Positions 28,481 through 37,956 of a stretch of 64,000 bases of DNA are shown here, one piece after another. Each line of letters opens with the position of its first letter. Position 1 is the stretch's first letter. Origin of the DNA: Snodgrassella communis (GTDB lineage: Bacteria > Pseudomonadota > Gammaproteobacteria > Burkholderiales > Neisseriaceae). The stretch is taken from the NCBI RefSeq assembly GCF_914768045.1, contig NZ_CAJZCD010000002.1:62001-126000 (forward strand), written 5' to 3'. The notes beneath the pieces are model-generated. The model was not told where the DNA came from. It searched no databases and saw only the letters and a list, made by a program, of their open reading frames with translations. The position numbers were made by a program, and so were the translations under genes.

Positions 28481-28517
28481 ATAATAAAAGCTGCCTGAAA
28501 GAATATTCAGACAGCTT
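28481..28517 (-). terminator. Terminator of fabI, uptake-word-like
   Basis: AAGCTGCCTGAA (28488-28499) pairs with TTCAGACAGCTT (28506-28517), one mismatch, and reads into TTTTATTAT on the minus strand. GCTGCCTGAA equals the core of the Simonsiella-type uptake word, so it may be a relic of an inverted uptake-sequence pair. Confidence 0.85.
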
Positions 28518-28533
28518 AAATGGATGTTATGCA

Positions 28534-29343
28534 TTAGCTGTTATGCGTACTCACTAAATCTTCTGGTACACCCAAAGCATTAATGCTGTAGCCACCATCA
28601 ACATAGGTGATTTCGCCGGTGATGCCAGAAGCCAGATCTGACAATAGGAAGGCAGCGGTATTGCCGACTTCTTCAATGGTGATATTGCGGCGAATCGGAT
28701 TTTGTGCTGAAACATGCGCCAGCAGACGGCTGAAATTAGCAATGCCTGAGGCAGCCAGTGTTTTAATCGGGCCGGCTGAGATGCCATTGCAGCGAATACC
28801 TTCCTGTCCCAGACAGGCCGCAGTAAAGCGAATACCGGCTTCAAGTGAAGCTTTGGCCATACCCATCACATTGTAATTAGGAATAGCGCGTACAGCCCCC
28901 AGATAGGTAAGTGCCAGAATAGAGCTGTTATGTCCGCTCATTAATGGTCGTGCAGCCTTAGCCAGTGCAGGCAGGCTATAAGCAGATACTTCGTGAGCTG
29001 TCATAAATGCTTCACGTGTGATGCTGTCCAGAAAATCCCCATTCAGAGCTTCTTTAGGAGCAAAAGCAATGGCGTGTACCAGTCCGTCTAGTTGTGACCA
29101 GCTTTGACCTAAATCAGCAAACAACTGGTTGATTTCTTCATCACTTTGTACATCACAACGATACACCAGTTCAGAACCAAGTTCGGCTGCCATTTTGCGA
29201 ACCCGCTCTTCTAGTTTGTCCACTACATAGGTAAAGGCCAGTTCTGCCCCCTGTTCATGGCAGGCTTTGGCAATACCATAGGCAATAGAGCGTTCAGAAA
29301 TCATACCAGTGATGAGGATTTTTTTGCCTTGCAAAAAGCCCAT
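28534..29343 (-). CDS. fabI: Enoyl-[acyl-carrier-protein] reductase (NADH)
   Basis: Last reduction step of type II fatty-acid elongation. The 269 residues show the SDR-like FabI N-terminus (GFLQGKKILITGMISERSIAYGIA), DGLVHAIAFAPK, and the catalytic Tyr-x6-Lys (NYNVMGMAKASLEAG) with the upstream second Tyr (TYLGA). LNGDFLD and PIKTLAASGI are also FabI-like. It is monocistronic with a strong terminator. Confidence 0.96.
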   Translation of the reverse strand: MGFLQGKKILITGMISERSIAYGIAKACHEQGAELAFTYVVDKLEERVRKMAAELGSELVYRCDVQSDEEINQLFADLGQSWSQLDGLVHAIAFAPKEALNGDFLDSITREAFMTAHEVSAYSLPALAKAARPLMSGHNSSILALTYLGAVRAIPNYNVMGMAKASLEAGIRFTAACLGQEGIRCNGISAGPIKTLAASGIANFSRLLAHVSAQNPIRRNITIEEVGNTAAFLLSDLASGITGEITYVDGGYSINALGVPEDLVSTHNS

Positions 29344-29434
29344 AATTATTATCCTTGAACGTGATTTGTGTTTAGCTTAAAGGGCGCATTATAACTAATA
29401 TTTAATTTTACGCGAAATGCTTGGATAAAGTAAA

Positions 29435-29479
29435 AGCTTTAAAACCGGCCAGCTGAAAGATACTCAGCTGGCTGGTTTT
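29435..29479 (-). terminator. Terminator of trxB
   Basis: AAAACCGGCCAGCTGA (29441-29456) and TCAGCTGGCTGGTTTT (29464-29479) form a 16-bp stem with one G-T wobble and a 7-nt loop. On the minus strand TTTT is followed by AAAG, so the U-tract is short but part of the stem. Confidence 0.8.
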
Positions 29480-29495
29480 CTGATAATTAAAATAA

Positions 29496-30461
<966 letters not shown>

Positions 30462-30590
30462 TTATTATTGTAGCAATGCTGGGATGAAACGATAGTAGTA
30501 ACTGTACCACAATACCCGCAGATGATTAAATCTTCCGGCATTGACTCGACAAGAAGGTATTTTGTCTACAGTGCTGTCAAATGGTAAATT

Positions 30591-30782
30591 TTAATGATGA
30601 TTTTCAGCAATGCCATGCAGATGATATTGCTTGCCACAATAAGGACATTCGATGCTGCTGTTTGATTGAATTGGTAAAAACACCCGTGGATGACCGTTCC
30701 ATGTTTCGTTTTCTGGGCCGGTACAGATCAGGGGTAAATCATGTGGAGTGATGGTGGTAACGGGCTGGGCAGTAGTATTCAT
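30591..30782 (-). CDS. Small zinc-finger (CHCC type) protein
   Basis: A 63-residue protein with one putative zinc site: C20 (LICTG), H31 (NGHPRV) and C-x2-C (IECPYCGKQYHL). The layout H-P-R/K-V-F-L ... C-P-Y-C-G matches the zf-CHCC family related to the mitochondrial NDUFS6 accessory subunit. In bacteria its role is unproven. It is encoded directly downstream of ilvE on the same strand. It is short but well supported by the motif and by an AAGGAA ribosome site. Confidence 0.8.
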   Translation of the reverse strand: MNTTAQPVTTITPHDLPLICTGPENETWNGHPRVFLPIQSNSSIECPYCGKQYHLHGIAENHH

Positions 30783-30820
30783 TATATTTCCTTGGATATG
30801 TTCAGAACTATTATGCGAAA

Positions 30821-30859
30821 CAGGCCTGATTACAATTAATATTTTGTTAATCAGGCCTG
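30821..30859 (-). terminator. Hairpin after ilvE
   Basis: CAGGCCTGATT (30821-30831) pairs with AATCAGGCCTG (30849-30859), with an AT-rich 17-nt loop. The minus-strand tail is weak (TTTCGC), so it may be an attenuator or mRNA end-stabiliser between ilvE and the zinc-finger gene rather than a full terminator. Confidence 0.55.
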
Positions 30860-30870
30860 CTGCTTGCTGC

Positions 30871-31794
30871 TTAGTCGATATAAGTTAACCAAGATTCATA
30901 CTTGGCATTTTTGCCATGTACAATTTCAAAATAACGTTGCTGAATTTCAGTGGTTAACGAACCTCGGGCGCCACAGCCGATAACACGACCATCCATTTCA
31001 CGGATTGGCGTGACTTCAGCAGCCGTGCCTGTGAAAAATACTTCATCAGCGCAATAGACTTCATCACGGGTAATGCGTTTTTCAGTGACAGATAACTGCA
31101 TATCGGCGGCAATTGCCATTACAGTACGGCGGGTAATTCCGTCTAGAGCAGCATCCAGTGCCGGAGTATAGAGTTTGCCATCATTGACAATAAAGATATT
31201 TTCGCCCGAACCCTCGGCTACAAAACCATTTGCATCCAGCATGATGGCTTCATCGTAACCATTGCGTGTTGCCTCAGTATTCGCCATGATGGAATTCATG
31301 TAATTGCCATTGGCTTTGGCCTTAATCATGGTGATATTTGGATGATGACGGGTAAATGAGCTGACTTGTACGCGAATCCCACGCTGCATGCCTTCTTCAC
31401 CCAGATAGGCACCCCACGGCCAGGCAGCAACAATTACCTGTACGTCATTCAGATCTGGACCCACGCCTAGTTTGTTCGAACCGTAAAAAGCCATTGGACG
31501 AAAATAGCATGAATTCAGTTTGTTGGCTTTAACTACTTCAATATGCGCCTGATTAATCTGTTCCGGCGAGAAGGGCAGGTTCATGCCGGTAATTTTAGCT
31601 GAATTAAACAAGCGTTTGGTGTGATCCTGTAAACGAAAAATGGCAGTTCCTTGCTGAGCTTCATAAGCACGTACGCCTTCAAAAACACCCATGCCATAAT
31701 GTAATGTGTGGGTTAATACATGGGTTTTGGCATTGCGCCAGTCAACAAGATTGCCGTTAAACCAGATAAAACCGTCGCGATCGGCCATAGACAT
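30871..31794 (-). CDS. ilvE: Branched-chain amino-acid aminotransferase
   Basis: Class IV PLP aminotransferase for the last step of Val, Ile and Leu synthesis. The start MSMADRDGFIWFNGNLVDW is set by GGAGAAG eight bases before ATG 31794, giving 307 residues. Family marks: THTLHYGMGVFEGVRAYE, YFRPMAFYGSNKLG, the PLP lysine in MIKAKANGNYMNSIMA, and the phosphate loop AEGSGENIFIVNDG and FFTGTAAEVTPIREMD. The gene probably co-transcribes with the small zinc-finger gene. Confidence 0.95.
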   Translation of the reverse strand: MSMADRDGFIWFNGNLVDWRNAKTHVLTHTLHYGMGVFEGVRAYEAQQGTAIFRLQDHTKRLFNSAKITGMNLPFSPEQINQAHIEVVKANKLNSCYFRPMAFYGSNKLGVGPDLNDVQVIVAAWPWGAYLGEEGMQRGIRVQVSSFTRHHPNITMIKAKANGNYMNSIMANTEATRNGYDEAIMLDANGFVAEGSGENIFIVNDGKLYTPALDAALDGITRRTVMAIAADMQLSVTEKRITRDEVYCADEVFFTGTAAEVTPIREMDGRVIGCGARGSLTTEIQQRYFEIVHGKNAKYESWLTYID

Positions 31795-32076
31795 AGTAAA
31801 ACTTCTCCAAAATAAGACATTAAGCTGCGTGGCCGGAACTCTGTCTTGCAATGGATAGGGCGAGGCAGAGCTGATGACTTGGGCAGTACAAAAAAATGGT
31901 AAAAGCAGCCTATGGTCTTAGTTTTAGCCAGTGGCTGCTGTTACTTTATGTAAACATAAATATTATACACTGCCTATTTTACTTGCCAATGCTGAAAACA
32001 AGGACAGTTTTTGCTAAAAAGTAGTGAAATCGTTTAAACTGTGTTGCTTCTTGGATAAACAGGATGGTATCTGGCA

Positions 32077-32082
32077 TATAAT
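32077..32082 (+). promoter_or_regulatory. Possible -10 element of the lapA-lapB-pyrF unit
   Basis: TATAAT occurs 39 bases before the lapA start codon. A TTGGAT lies 20 bases upstream, a longer spacer than ideal, so only the -10 is offered. Confidence 0.4.
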
Positions 32083-32121
32083 TGTTTTTTCATAAAACAG
32101 TATATTACAGGGTGGATAAGC

Positions 32122-32463
32122 ATGAAGATTATTTATACATTAATAAAAATAGTGGTATTGCTGGCGTTATTATTACTGACTGTTAGCAACACCCAATTGA
32201 TTGCATTTAATTATCTGCCTGGGCAGATGGTGAATTTACCGTTAATTGTACTGTTGCTGATATTTTTTATTATCGGTGCGGTTTTCGGTGTTTTTGCTAT
32301 GTTTGGTCGTCTGCTGCACCTGCGCAGTCAGGTTAATCAGTTGCAGAATCAACTTAATAAACAGGCTAAAGCTGCCAGCCAGTCTGTGCCAACAGATAAT
32401 ATTGTCGTTACCACCACAGCGGCAGAAACCAATAATACTAAGCAGATGAAGGCAAGCAATTAG
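32122..32463 (+). CDS. lapA: Lipopolysaccharide assembly protein A domain protein
   Basis: A 113-residue inner-membrane protein of the LapA (DUF1049) family. Two hydrophobic helices are seen (about 5-22 and 41-63) separated by the family-typical NTQLIAFNYLPGQ segment, then a predicted coiled coil (LHLRSQVNQLQNQLNKQ) and a Ser/Thr-rich tail. LapA works with LapB, encoded two bases downstream, in controlling lipopolysaccharide synthesis. The adjacent order lapA-lapB supports the call. Confidence 0.9.
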   Translation: MKIIYTLIKIVVLLALLLLTVSNTQLIAFNYLPGQMVNLPLIVLLLIFFIIGAVFGVFAMFGRLLHLRSQVNQLQNQLNKQAKAASQSVPTDNIVVTTTAAETNNTKQMKASN

Positions 32464-32464
32464 T

Positions 32465-33649
32465 ATGGATAGTAATGATTTCTGGATGTGGCTGGCACCA
32501 GTTATTCTGTTACCGGTATTTTTCGCTATGGGGTGGTTTGCTGCACGTGTGGATATGCGTGCAGTGCTGAAGCAGGCGAAAGCCATTCCGGATGGATTTT
32601 ATAAAAGTCTGGATGCTCTAGTGGAGCGTAAAAGTGCGGTAGCAGTGCGGGAGCTGGCAGAAGTGGTAGATCAGCAGAATGATGCTCGCCAAAGCACTTA
32701 CGAGCTGCATTTGACTTTGGGCAAGCTATATCGCCAACGCGGTGAAAACGATAAAGCCATTGCCCTGCACCAGAGTTTGTTGCAATTGCCAGAAACCATT
32801 GCAGAACGTCGTGATACAGTAGCCTTTGAGCTTGGTCAGGATTATCAGGCTGCCGGTCTGGTCGATCGTGCAGAACAGATCCTGGTTGGCTTACTTAATG
32901 GCAGTAAAGCCAAACAGGCGCGGCAGATTCTGCTGAATATTTATCAGCAGGATCGTGATTGGGAAAAAGCCATTAAGCTGGCGGAGGAACTCAGCACCGG
33001 TGACCAGACTTATCAATTTGAGATTGCTCAGTTTTATTGTGAGCTGGCACAACTGGCTTTGTACCAGTCTGAATACAATAAAGCGCGTGAATATATTTTT
33101 CAGGCGCTGGCTGTAAACCGCAAATGCAGTCGTGCCAATATGATTATGGGTGATGTTGAACTGAAACAGCAGAATTATCAGGCTGCAATAGATGCCTATA
33201 GTGCTATCGAAAAGCAGAATTATGAGTATCTGAGTCTGGTAGGTGAACGCTTGTATGATGCTTATGATGGTTTACAGAAAGCGGCTGATGGAATTGAGGT
33301 CTTGATTGGCTTTGCACAGACTTTCCCGCAGCTGGATTTGTCTGGCGTGATTTATGAAAAATCTCTGCCTGTCTTTGGTGAAGACAGAGCCAGAGAAATC
33401 GTTATTGATTTGGTGCGACGCAGGCCTACTCTTACCGGAACGTACCGTTTATTAGGGGTATTGCAGAGCAATATTAATCCGAAATGGAAAGTTGATGTTG
33501 ATATGATGCGTTCGGTAGTGGGCATGCAGATGCAGAAATCTGTGATGTACCGCTGCCGCCATTGCCATTTTAAGTCACAGGTTTATTTCTGGCACTGTCC
33601 GGCCTGTAATAAATGGGAAACATTTACGCCTAATCGTATTGATGTTTAA
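32465..33649 (+). CDS. lapB: Lipopolysaccharide assembly protein B (TPR and rubredoxin-like)
   Basis: Membrane-anchored adaptor that, in E. coli, directs FtsH to LpxC and so limits lipopolysaccharide synthesis. The 394 residues show an N-terminal TM helix (WMWLAPVILLPVFFAMGWFAAR), a long run of TPR helices and a C-terminal rubredoxin-type metal site (YRCRHC and FWHCPACNKW). The length matches LapB. It starts one base after the lapA stop. The pyrF start lies about 140 bases on, as in the gammaproteobacterial lapB-pyrF arrangement. Confidence 0.95.
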   Translation: MDSNDFWMWLAPVILLPVFFAMGWFAARVDMRAVLKQAKAIPDGFYKSLDALVERKSAVAVRELAEVVDQQNDARQSTYELHLTLGKLYRQRGENDKAIALHQSLLQLPETIAERRDTVAFELGQDYQAAGLVDRAEQILVGLLNGSKAKQARQILLNIYQQDRDWEKAIKLAEELSTGDQTYQFEIAQFYCELAQLALYQSEYNKAREYIFQALAVNRKCSRANMIMGDVELKQQNYQAAIDAYSAIEKQNYEYLSLVGERLYDAYDGLQKAADGIEVLIGFAQTFPQLDLSGVIYEKSLPVFGEDRAREIVIDLVRRRPTLTGTYRLLGVLQSNINPKWKVDVDMMRSVVGMQMQKSVMYRCRHCHFKSQVYFWHCPACNKWETFTPNRIDV

Positions 33650-33790
33650 ATCTTCTAATAAGCTTTGGATCGGCCAGTCAGCTCTGGCTGCATCCTGCAT
33701 TGATCAATGAAATTCACTACTTAAATTACAATTGATATTTTATAAATTTGAGTAGCTGCCTCTTTTATTTACTTGCTATTTCCGAATAAT

Positions 33791-34519
33791 ATGAATCCAT
33801 TAATGCTTGATACCACACTGATTAATCAGCCAGCAAAACCAGTGATTGTGGCACTTGATTTTGCCAATGCCGAATCAACACTGGACTTTGTACAGCAGCT
33901 GAATCCGAATTTGTGCCAACTTAAAATCGGCAAGGAGTTATTCACTGCCACTGGGCGCTATCTGGTAGAACAACTGGTATTACAAGGCTATCGGGTTTTT
34001 CTGGATTTAAAATATCATGATATTCCTAACACCGTTGCTTCCGCCTGTAAAGTGGCTGCTGATATGGGGGTATGGATGGTAGACATGCATGCTTCGGGAG
34101 GGCGCAGAATGATGGAGGCTGCTGCCGAAGCTGTGAGCAATTGCAGCCAGCCACCATTATTGATTGCGGTGACGGTTTTAACCAGCATGACGCAGGCTGA
34201 ATTGGCTGAAACAGGTTTGAGTTCGCCAATAGAGGAAGTGGTAATGCGTCTGGCAGAACTCACTCGCCAATCAGGACTGGATGGGGTGGTTTGTTCTGCT
34301 CAGGAAGCCTCCTTGTTACGCCAGCAATTGGGAGAAGAATTTTTACTGATTACACCCGGTATACGCTTGCACGATGCAATTGAGGACGATCAGCGTCGGA
34401 TTATGGCGCCTAAAGCAGCTCTGGCTGCTGGTAGCAGCTATCTAGTAATGGGGCGGCCGATTACTCGAAGTGAAAATCCAGCTGAGGTACTGCAACAAAT
34501 CAATAACGGTCTGATTTAG
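33791..34519 (+). CDS. pyrF: Orotidine 5'-phosphate decarboxylase
   Basis: Final step of UMP synthesis. The 243 residues contain the first Lys/Asp pairs of the active site (VIVALDFANAES; QLKIGKELF), the catalytic DLKYHDIPNTV, HASGGRRMMEAA, and the phosphate-binding PGIR and VMGRPITRSENP at the C-terminus. The start MNPLMLDTT at 33791 is preferred to the TTG at 33773; no strong ribosome site precedes either. It ends in a bidirectional terminator. Confidence 0.96.
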   Translation: MNPLMLDTTLINQPAKPVIVALDFANAESTLDFVQQLNPNLCQLKIGKELFTATGRYLVEQLVLQGYRVFLDLKYHDIPNTVASACKVAADMGVWMVDMHASGGRRMMEAAAEAVSNCSQPPLLIAVTVLTSMTQAELAETGLSSPIEEVVMRLAELTRQSGLDGVVCSAQEASLLRQQLGEEFLLITPGIRLHDAIEDDQRRIMAPKAALAAGSSYLVMGRPITRSENPAEVLQQINNGLI

Positions 34520-34540
34520 GTCGGTATAACATCAACGTAA

Positions 34541-34576
34541 AAATGCCTGCTAGCGTATGCTGAAAGCAGGCATTTA
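34541..34576. terminator. Bidirectional terminator, pyrF / ubiM-like
   Basis: AAATGCCTGCT (34541-34551) pairs with AGCAGGCATTT (34565-34575). Flanking A and T runs let it work in both directions between convergent genes. Confidence 0.85.
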
Positions 34577-34598
34577 ATCCATTAGTTATTAATATTGA

Positions 34599-35813
34599 TT
34601 AGCCGGTTAACTGTTTGCTAATCAGTTTTTTTACTGGCGGCATATTATTGCTGATACGTAATACCAATGAGCGAATCAGGCGCGCTGGTTGGCTGTCATT
34701 GGTAAACAAAGATACCATCGCATTTGTACCATGATACAGTATACGGGTATGTGGCATATGTTGTCTCTGGTACTGTGCTAGTAAGGATTGACTGGCAATA
34801 TCTTTGCCTTTGTCTACAGCTTCATTAATTAGTTTGGCTAATATGTTCACGCCACTTAATCCCAGATTAAAACCGTGTGCTGTTACCGGATGCATGCCAA
34901 CAGCAACATCACCAATTAAAGCGCTGCGCTGAGCGTAAAATGCGTTGGCATGAACGCCGACAAGCGGATAGTGATGAATGGTACTGACAAGATGCATTTC
35001 ACCAAGTTTTCCTTTTAGCTGTTTGGTAATATCTGCTGCCAGCTGCAAGGGAGACATATCCAGAATTTCACCCGCATGTTCATTGTTAATCGTTACCACA
35101 CAGTTTGTGAGGTTTTCTTCCAATGGTAGCAAGGCAAGAGTACGGCCGTAGTGGAAACATTCCAAAGCAGTATGCTGATTACTCAAGGTATGGCGCATGC
35201 GGAAAACAATAACTGTACGCCCGAAATCATGAATCTGAGCAGAAATACCTAGCTGGCGGCGTGTATTGGAAAAACGGCTGTCGGCAGCAATCAGTAGCTT
35301 TGCGCAGATAGTCTGGCCATTATCAAGAGTGGCTTCGATCTGATTGGCAGCTTCATTTCTTACGTCAACAATACTGTGTCCGGTTATGAAATTGACATTG
35401 TGAAATGATTGTACAGCTTCATATGCAGCACGTCGTATATGATGATTACTGATGAGAAAACCTAGTGAGTTGGCGGGTTTGCCGCGAGCCATGGTCGGCT
35501 GCTCAAAATGTAGCTGATAATTCGAGCTGCCATTTATTACTTTGGCATCGCGCAGGGGATAAATTTCATTGGCTGGAATTTTTTCCCACATATCCAACTG
35601 TTGCATCAATTCCTTTGAATAATGTGTCAGAGCTATTTCTCTGCCATCAAAAGGTGGTTGTGCCAGCGTAGTCAGTTCCTGTTTTTCTACCACAGTAATT
35701 GACAGTCCTGAAGGAGCCAGCGCGCGCGCCAGACTTAGTCCGGCAGGACCGGCTCCAACAATAATGACATCAGTTTCTTGGCCTGAACATAAAGACACAT
35801 TATTTGCTGTCAT
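34599..35813 (-). CDS. ubiM: FAD-dependent ubiquinone-biosynthesis hydroxylase, UbiM-like
   Basis: Flavin monooxygenase of the UbiH/UbiF/UbiL/UbiM family, which hydroxylates the aromatic ring of ubiquinone precursors. The 404 residues have the GAGPAGLSLARAL FAD motif near residue 21, the family strand ADSRFSNTRRQLGI (DG-like motif), and the second FAD motif ALIGDVAVGMHPVTAHGFNLGLSGV. UbiM is the member described in Neisseria and some other Proteobacteria. The exact position of ring attack cannot be read from sequence, so the symbol is a best guess within the family. Confidence 0.75.
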   Translation of the reverse strand: MTANNVSLCSGQETDVIIVGAGPAGLSLARALAPSGLSITVVEKQELTTLAQPPFDGREIALTHYSKELMQQLDMWEKIPANEIYPLRDAKVINGSSNYQLHFEQPTMARGKPANSLGFLISNHHIRRAAYEAVQSFHNVNFITGHSIVDVRNEAANQIEATLDNGQTICAKLLIAADSRFSNTRRQLGISAQIHDFGRTVIVFRMRHTLSNQHTALECFHYGRTLALLPLEENLTNCVVTINNEHAGEILDMSPLQLAADITKQLKGKLGEMHLVSTIHHYPLVGVHANAFYAQRSALIGDVAVGMHPVTAHGFNLGLSGVNILAKLINEAVDKGKDIASQSLLAQYQRQHMPHTRILYHGTNAMVSLFTNDSQPARLIRSLVLRISNNMPPVKKLISKQLTG

Positions 35814-35980
35814 AAAATCTATTCCCGAATGAATATATCCAATACCGTGTTAGGATAACTGAAAATCGGCATGAATCCTATCTTCTTTGGTCAAAAAGTT
35901 AATAAAAGTCAAGCTTAGTATACAGTTTGCGGCTCTGTTAAAATCATGGAAATGGTATTTATATATAAATGGTTACTCGT

Positions 35981-36610
35981 ATGGCTAAACACTCTTTTCA
36001 GGATCAATTGCAGCAACTGGGTAAACAGGCTAAAGCTAATCGCTTAGCCCAAGAGCAGCAAAAGCAGATAAAAGCTGCACAAAAGCAACAGACAGATATT
36101 AGCTTTACTGAAGCGATGGGTAAGGATGTCATTCCATTAAAGGCTAGAAATCAGTTTCAGCATCCGCGTGACAATGCTCCGATTAAACCGCGATCGCAAC
36201 AGGAAGAATCACTTAACCATGCCAGCTATTTTTACATTGGTGAAAATCAGCAGGATGCAGCACCGGCAGTGTTCAGTAAAAATGGTCGTGGAAAGGCTGA
36301 TATCCAGCGTCTACAGTCCAAACATTGGCCGATTGTGGCTTATGTTGATTTACATGGCTATCGTCAGGAAGAAGCACAGCAAGTGCTGAATGAATTTATT
36401 GATTATATCCAGCAATATGGTGTAGTGGGCGAGATAGTTCATGGCAGCGGGTTGGGGTCGAGAGATTTTCAGCCGGTTTTAAAAACGCTGGTACGACGCT
36501 GGCTGATGGCTCATCCGGAGGTGCTGGCCTATGCGCAGCCAAATGAACGCAATGATGGTGCTGTCTATGTATTGGTTAAAAAGAAACACCGTACAAAGAA
36601 TTGGGAGTGA
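35981..36610 (+). CDS. Smr-domain endonuclease-like protein
   Basis: A 209-residue protein with a Gln/Lys-rich N-terminal coiled region (residues 1-40) and a C-terminal Smr domain: YVDLHGYRQEEAQQVLNEFI (LDLHG-type motif) and GEIVHGSGLGSRDFQPVLKTLVRRWL (HGxG motif), ending NDGAVYVLVKKK. It resembles the stand-alone YdaL/SmrA nucleases, which have nicking or RNase activity in some bacteria. ATG at 35981 or 35969; neither has a clear ribosome site. Confidence 0.85.
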   Translation: MAKHSFQDQLQQLGKQAKANRLAQEQQKQIKAAQKQQTDISFTEAMGKDVIPLKARNQFQHPRDNAPIKPRSQQEESLNHASYFYIGENQQDAAPAVFSKNGRGKADIQRLQSKHWPIVAYVDLHGYRQEEAQQVLNEFIDYIQQYGVVGEIVHGSGLGSRDFQPVLKTLVRRWLMAHPEVLAYAQPNERNDGAVYVLVKKKHRTKNWE

Positions 36611-36809
36611 TTTATTTTCAAATAAACAGTATTCACATGTTAAAACTAAGACAAAACAAATAGAATCTCAACTTGAGCCAAAACAGATGTCTATGTGTAC
36701 TAATCTATCAGGGCACAAACTCTAATAGCTGATGCAGACGATAAACAAATAAGTTATTTTAAAATTTAAATCGGTATGAAAAATGGTATTTAGATCTATC
36801 TGAGCGATT

Positions 36810-37361
36810 ATGATGTTTAGTTGTATAGCCAAATGGTTGCAGTCTCTAAGACAAAAAATGCCTACTCAGGCCTCAATATTTGCTTCAGCGTGGTTTAAAC
36901 CTTTTGCACGCTGGTTTGATCGCCCGTATTACTGGCAATTGAATCGTGAGCGTGCAGCTTCGGCTGTAGCAGTAGGGATGTTTTGCGGCTTAATGCCCGG
37001 ACCTACGCAAATGCTCAGTGCTTTGCTGGTTGCCTATGTTGTGCGCACGAACTTACCTCTGGCATTGCTAACTACACTTTATACCAATCCACTAACTTAT
37101 GTGCCATTATATTATTGTGCCTATCAGATTGGTGCCAGATTAATGTATGGCCAGTGGGGACATCAAATGCCAGCTTTTCCCGATTTCACTATGGGGCATC
37201 TGGGCGTTGAGCTGTGGCAGTGGCTAATTTGCTTTGGCAAGCCTTTGCTCTTGGGGGTGCCTGTGCTGGGTGTAATACTGGCTGTTGTCGGTTATATTCT
37301 GGTTTGGAATGGTTGGCAATGGTTTACCAGCAGGCATACAAACACCGGCGGTCAGAAATAA
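36810..37361 (+). CDS. DUF2062 membrane protein
   Basis: A 183-residue inner-membrane protein matching DUF2062: RERAASAVAVGMFCGLMPGPTQMLSALLVAYVVRTNLPLA and YTNPLTYVPLYYCAYQIG are the usual conserved helices, followed by a last TM segment (LLLGVPVLGVILAVVGYILVWNG). The function of the family is unknown. The next gene begins five bases after this stop codon, so they form a pair. Confidence 0.85.
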   Translation: MMFSCIAKWLQSLRQKMPTQASIFASAWFKPFARWFDRPYYWQLNRERAASAVAVGMFCGLMPGPTQMLSALLVAYVVRTNLPLALLTTLYTNPLTYVPLYYCAYQIGARLMYGQWGHQMPAFPDFTMGHLGVELWQWLICFGKPLLLGVPVLGVILAVVGYILVWNGWQWFTSRHTNTGGQK

Positions 37362-37365
37362 TATT

Positions 37366-37872
37366 ATGCAACGTCCCCTAACATGCAATGAACTGAATCT
37401 GGTTAGAAAAATTCTGGGTAATGCCGCAGACTGGTCACGGGTGCAAATTGTCTGCGGTGCGTGGTGGCTGCTACATCCGCATGCAGCCATTACCTGTGGC
37501 AATCATATTATTTTTCCAGTAGCTTACTATGCAGATGATTTTACACAGACCAGTTTGAGCCGACAGGCGTGGCTCATACATGAATTAATGCATGTTTGGC
37601 AATGTCAGCATGGTTTCCCAATTATACTTGCTGGTGTCTGTCTGACACTGAAAGCGGGTTATTATCAGGCACGTGCCTACCGCTATCCGCCTTTAAGCAC
37701 CATTAAAAGCCTTGGACGGCTAAATATGGAGCAGCAGGCTCAGTTGGTGCAGGATTATTTTCTGGCACTCGTCGGAGATAAGCGCCACCAGCCTTTTTTG
37801 GTGCATTTTCGTCGCCTGCTTAAGCCGTTAATCCGCCATCCCGATAATCGTCGTTTACTGCCACATTACTAA
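37366..37872 (+). CDS. Putative zinc-dependent protein with HExxH motif (vgr/Rhs-related type)
   Basis: A 168-residue protein of uncertain role. A clear HELMH motif sits in WLIHELMHVWQCQHG (about residues 74-82), preceded by a strand IIFPVAYYADDF. This arrangement, with HExxHxxQ, matches proteins often labelled vgr-related or DUF4157-like, which are predicted metallopeptidases. The C-terminal part is helical with QLVQDYFLAL. The ATG at 37366 follows the DUF2062 stop by four bases, so translation is likely coupled. No secretion signal or Rhs repeat is present. Confidence 0.6.
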   Translation: MQRPLTCNELNLVRKILGNAADWSRVQIVCGAWWLLHPHAAITCGNHIIFPVAYYADDFTQTSLSRQAWLIHELMHVWQCQHGFPIILAGVCLTLKAGYYQARAYRYPPLSTIKSLGRLNMEQQAQLVQDYFLALVGDKRHQPFLVHFRRLLKPLIRHPDNRRLLPHY

Positions 37873-37898
37873 ACATTCAGCTGTATTGGTCAACTATC

Positions 37899-37926
37899 TT
37901 GGGTTATCCGGTTAAACTGTTATAAT
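37899..37926 (+). promoter_or_regulatory. Sigma-70-type promoter of prmB
   Basis: TTGGGT (37899-37904), 16-base spacer, TATAAT (37921-37926). It lies 30 bases before the prmB ATG and just after the preceding gene. Confidence 0.65.
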
Positions 37927-37956
37927 CAGCGCTTAATTTTCTTGCCGGAGTAATTC

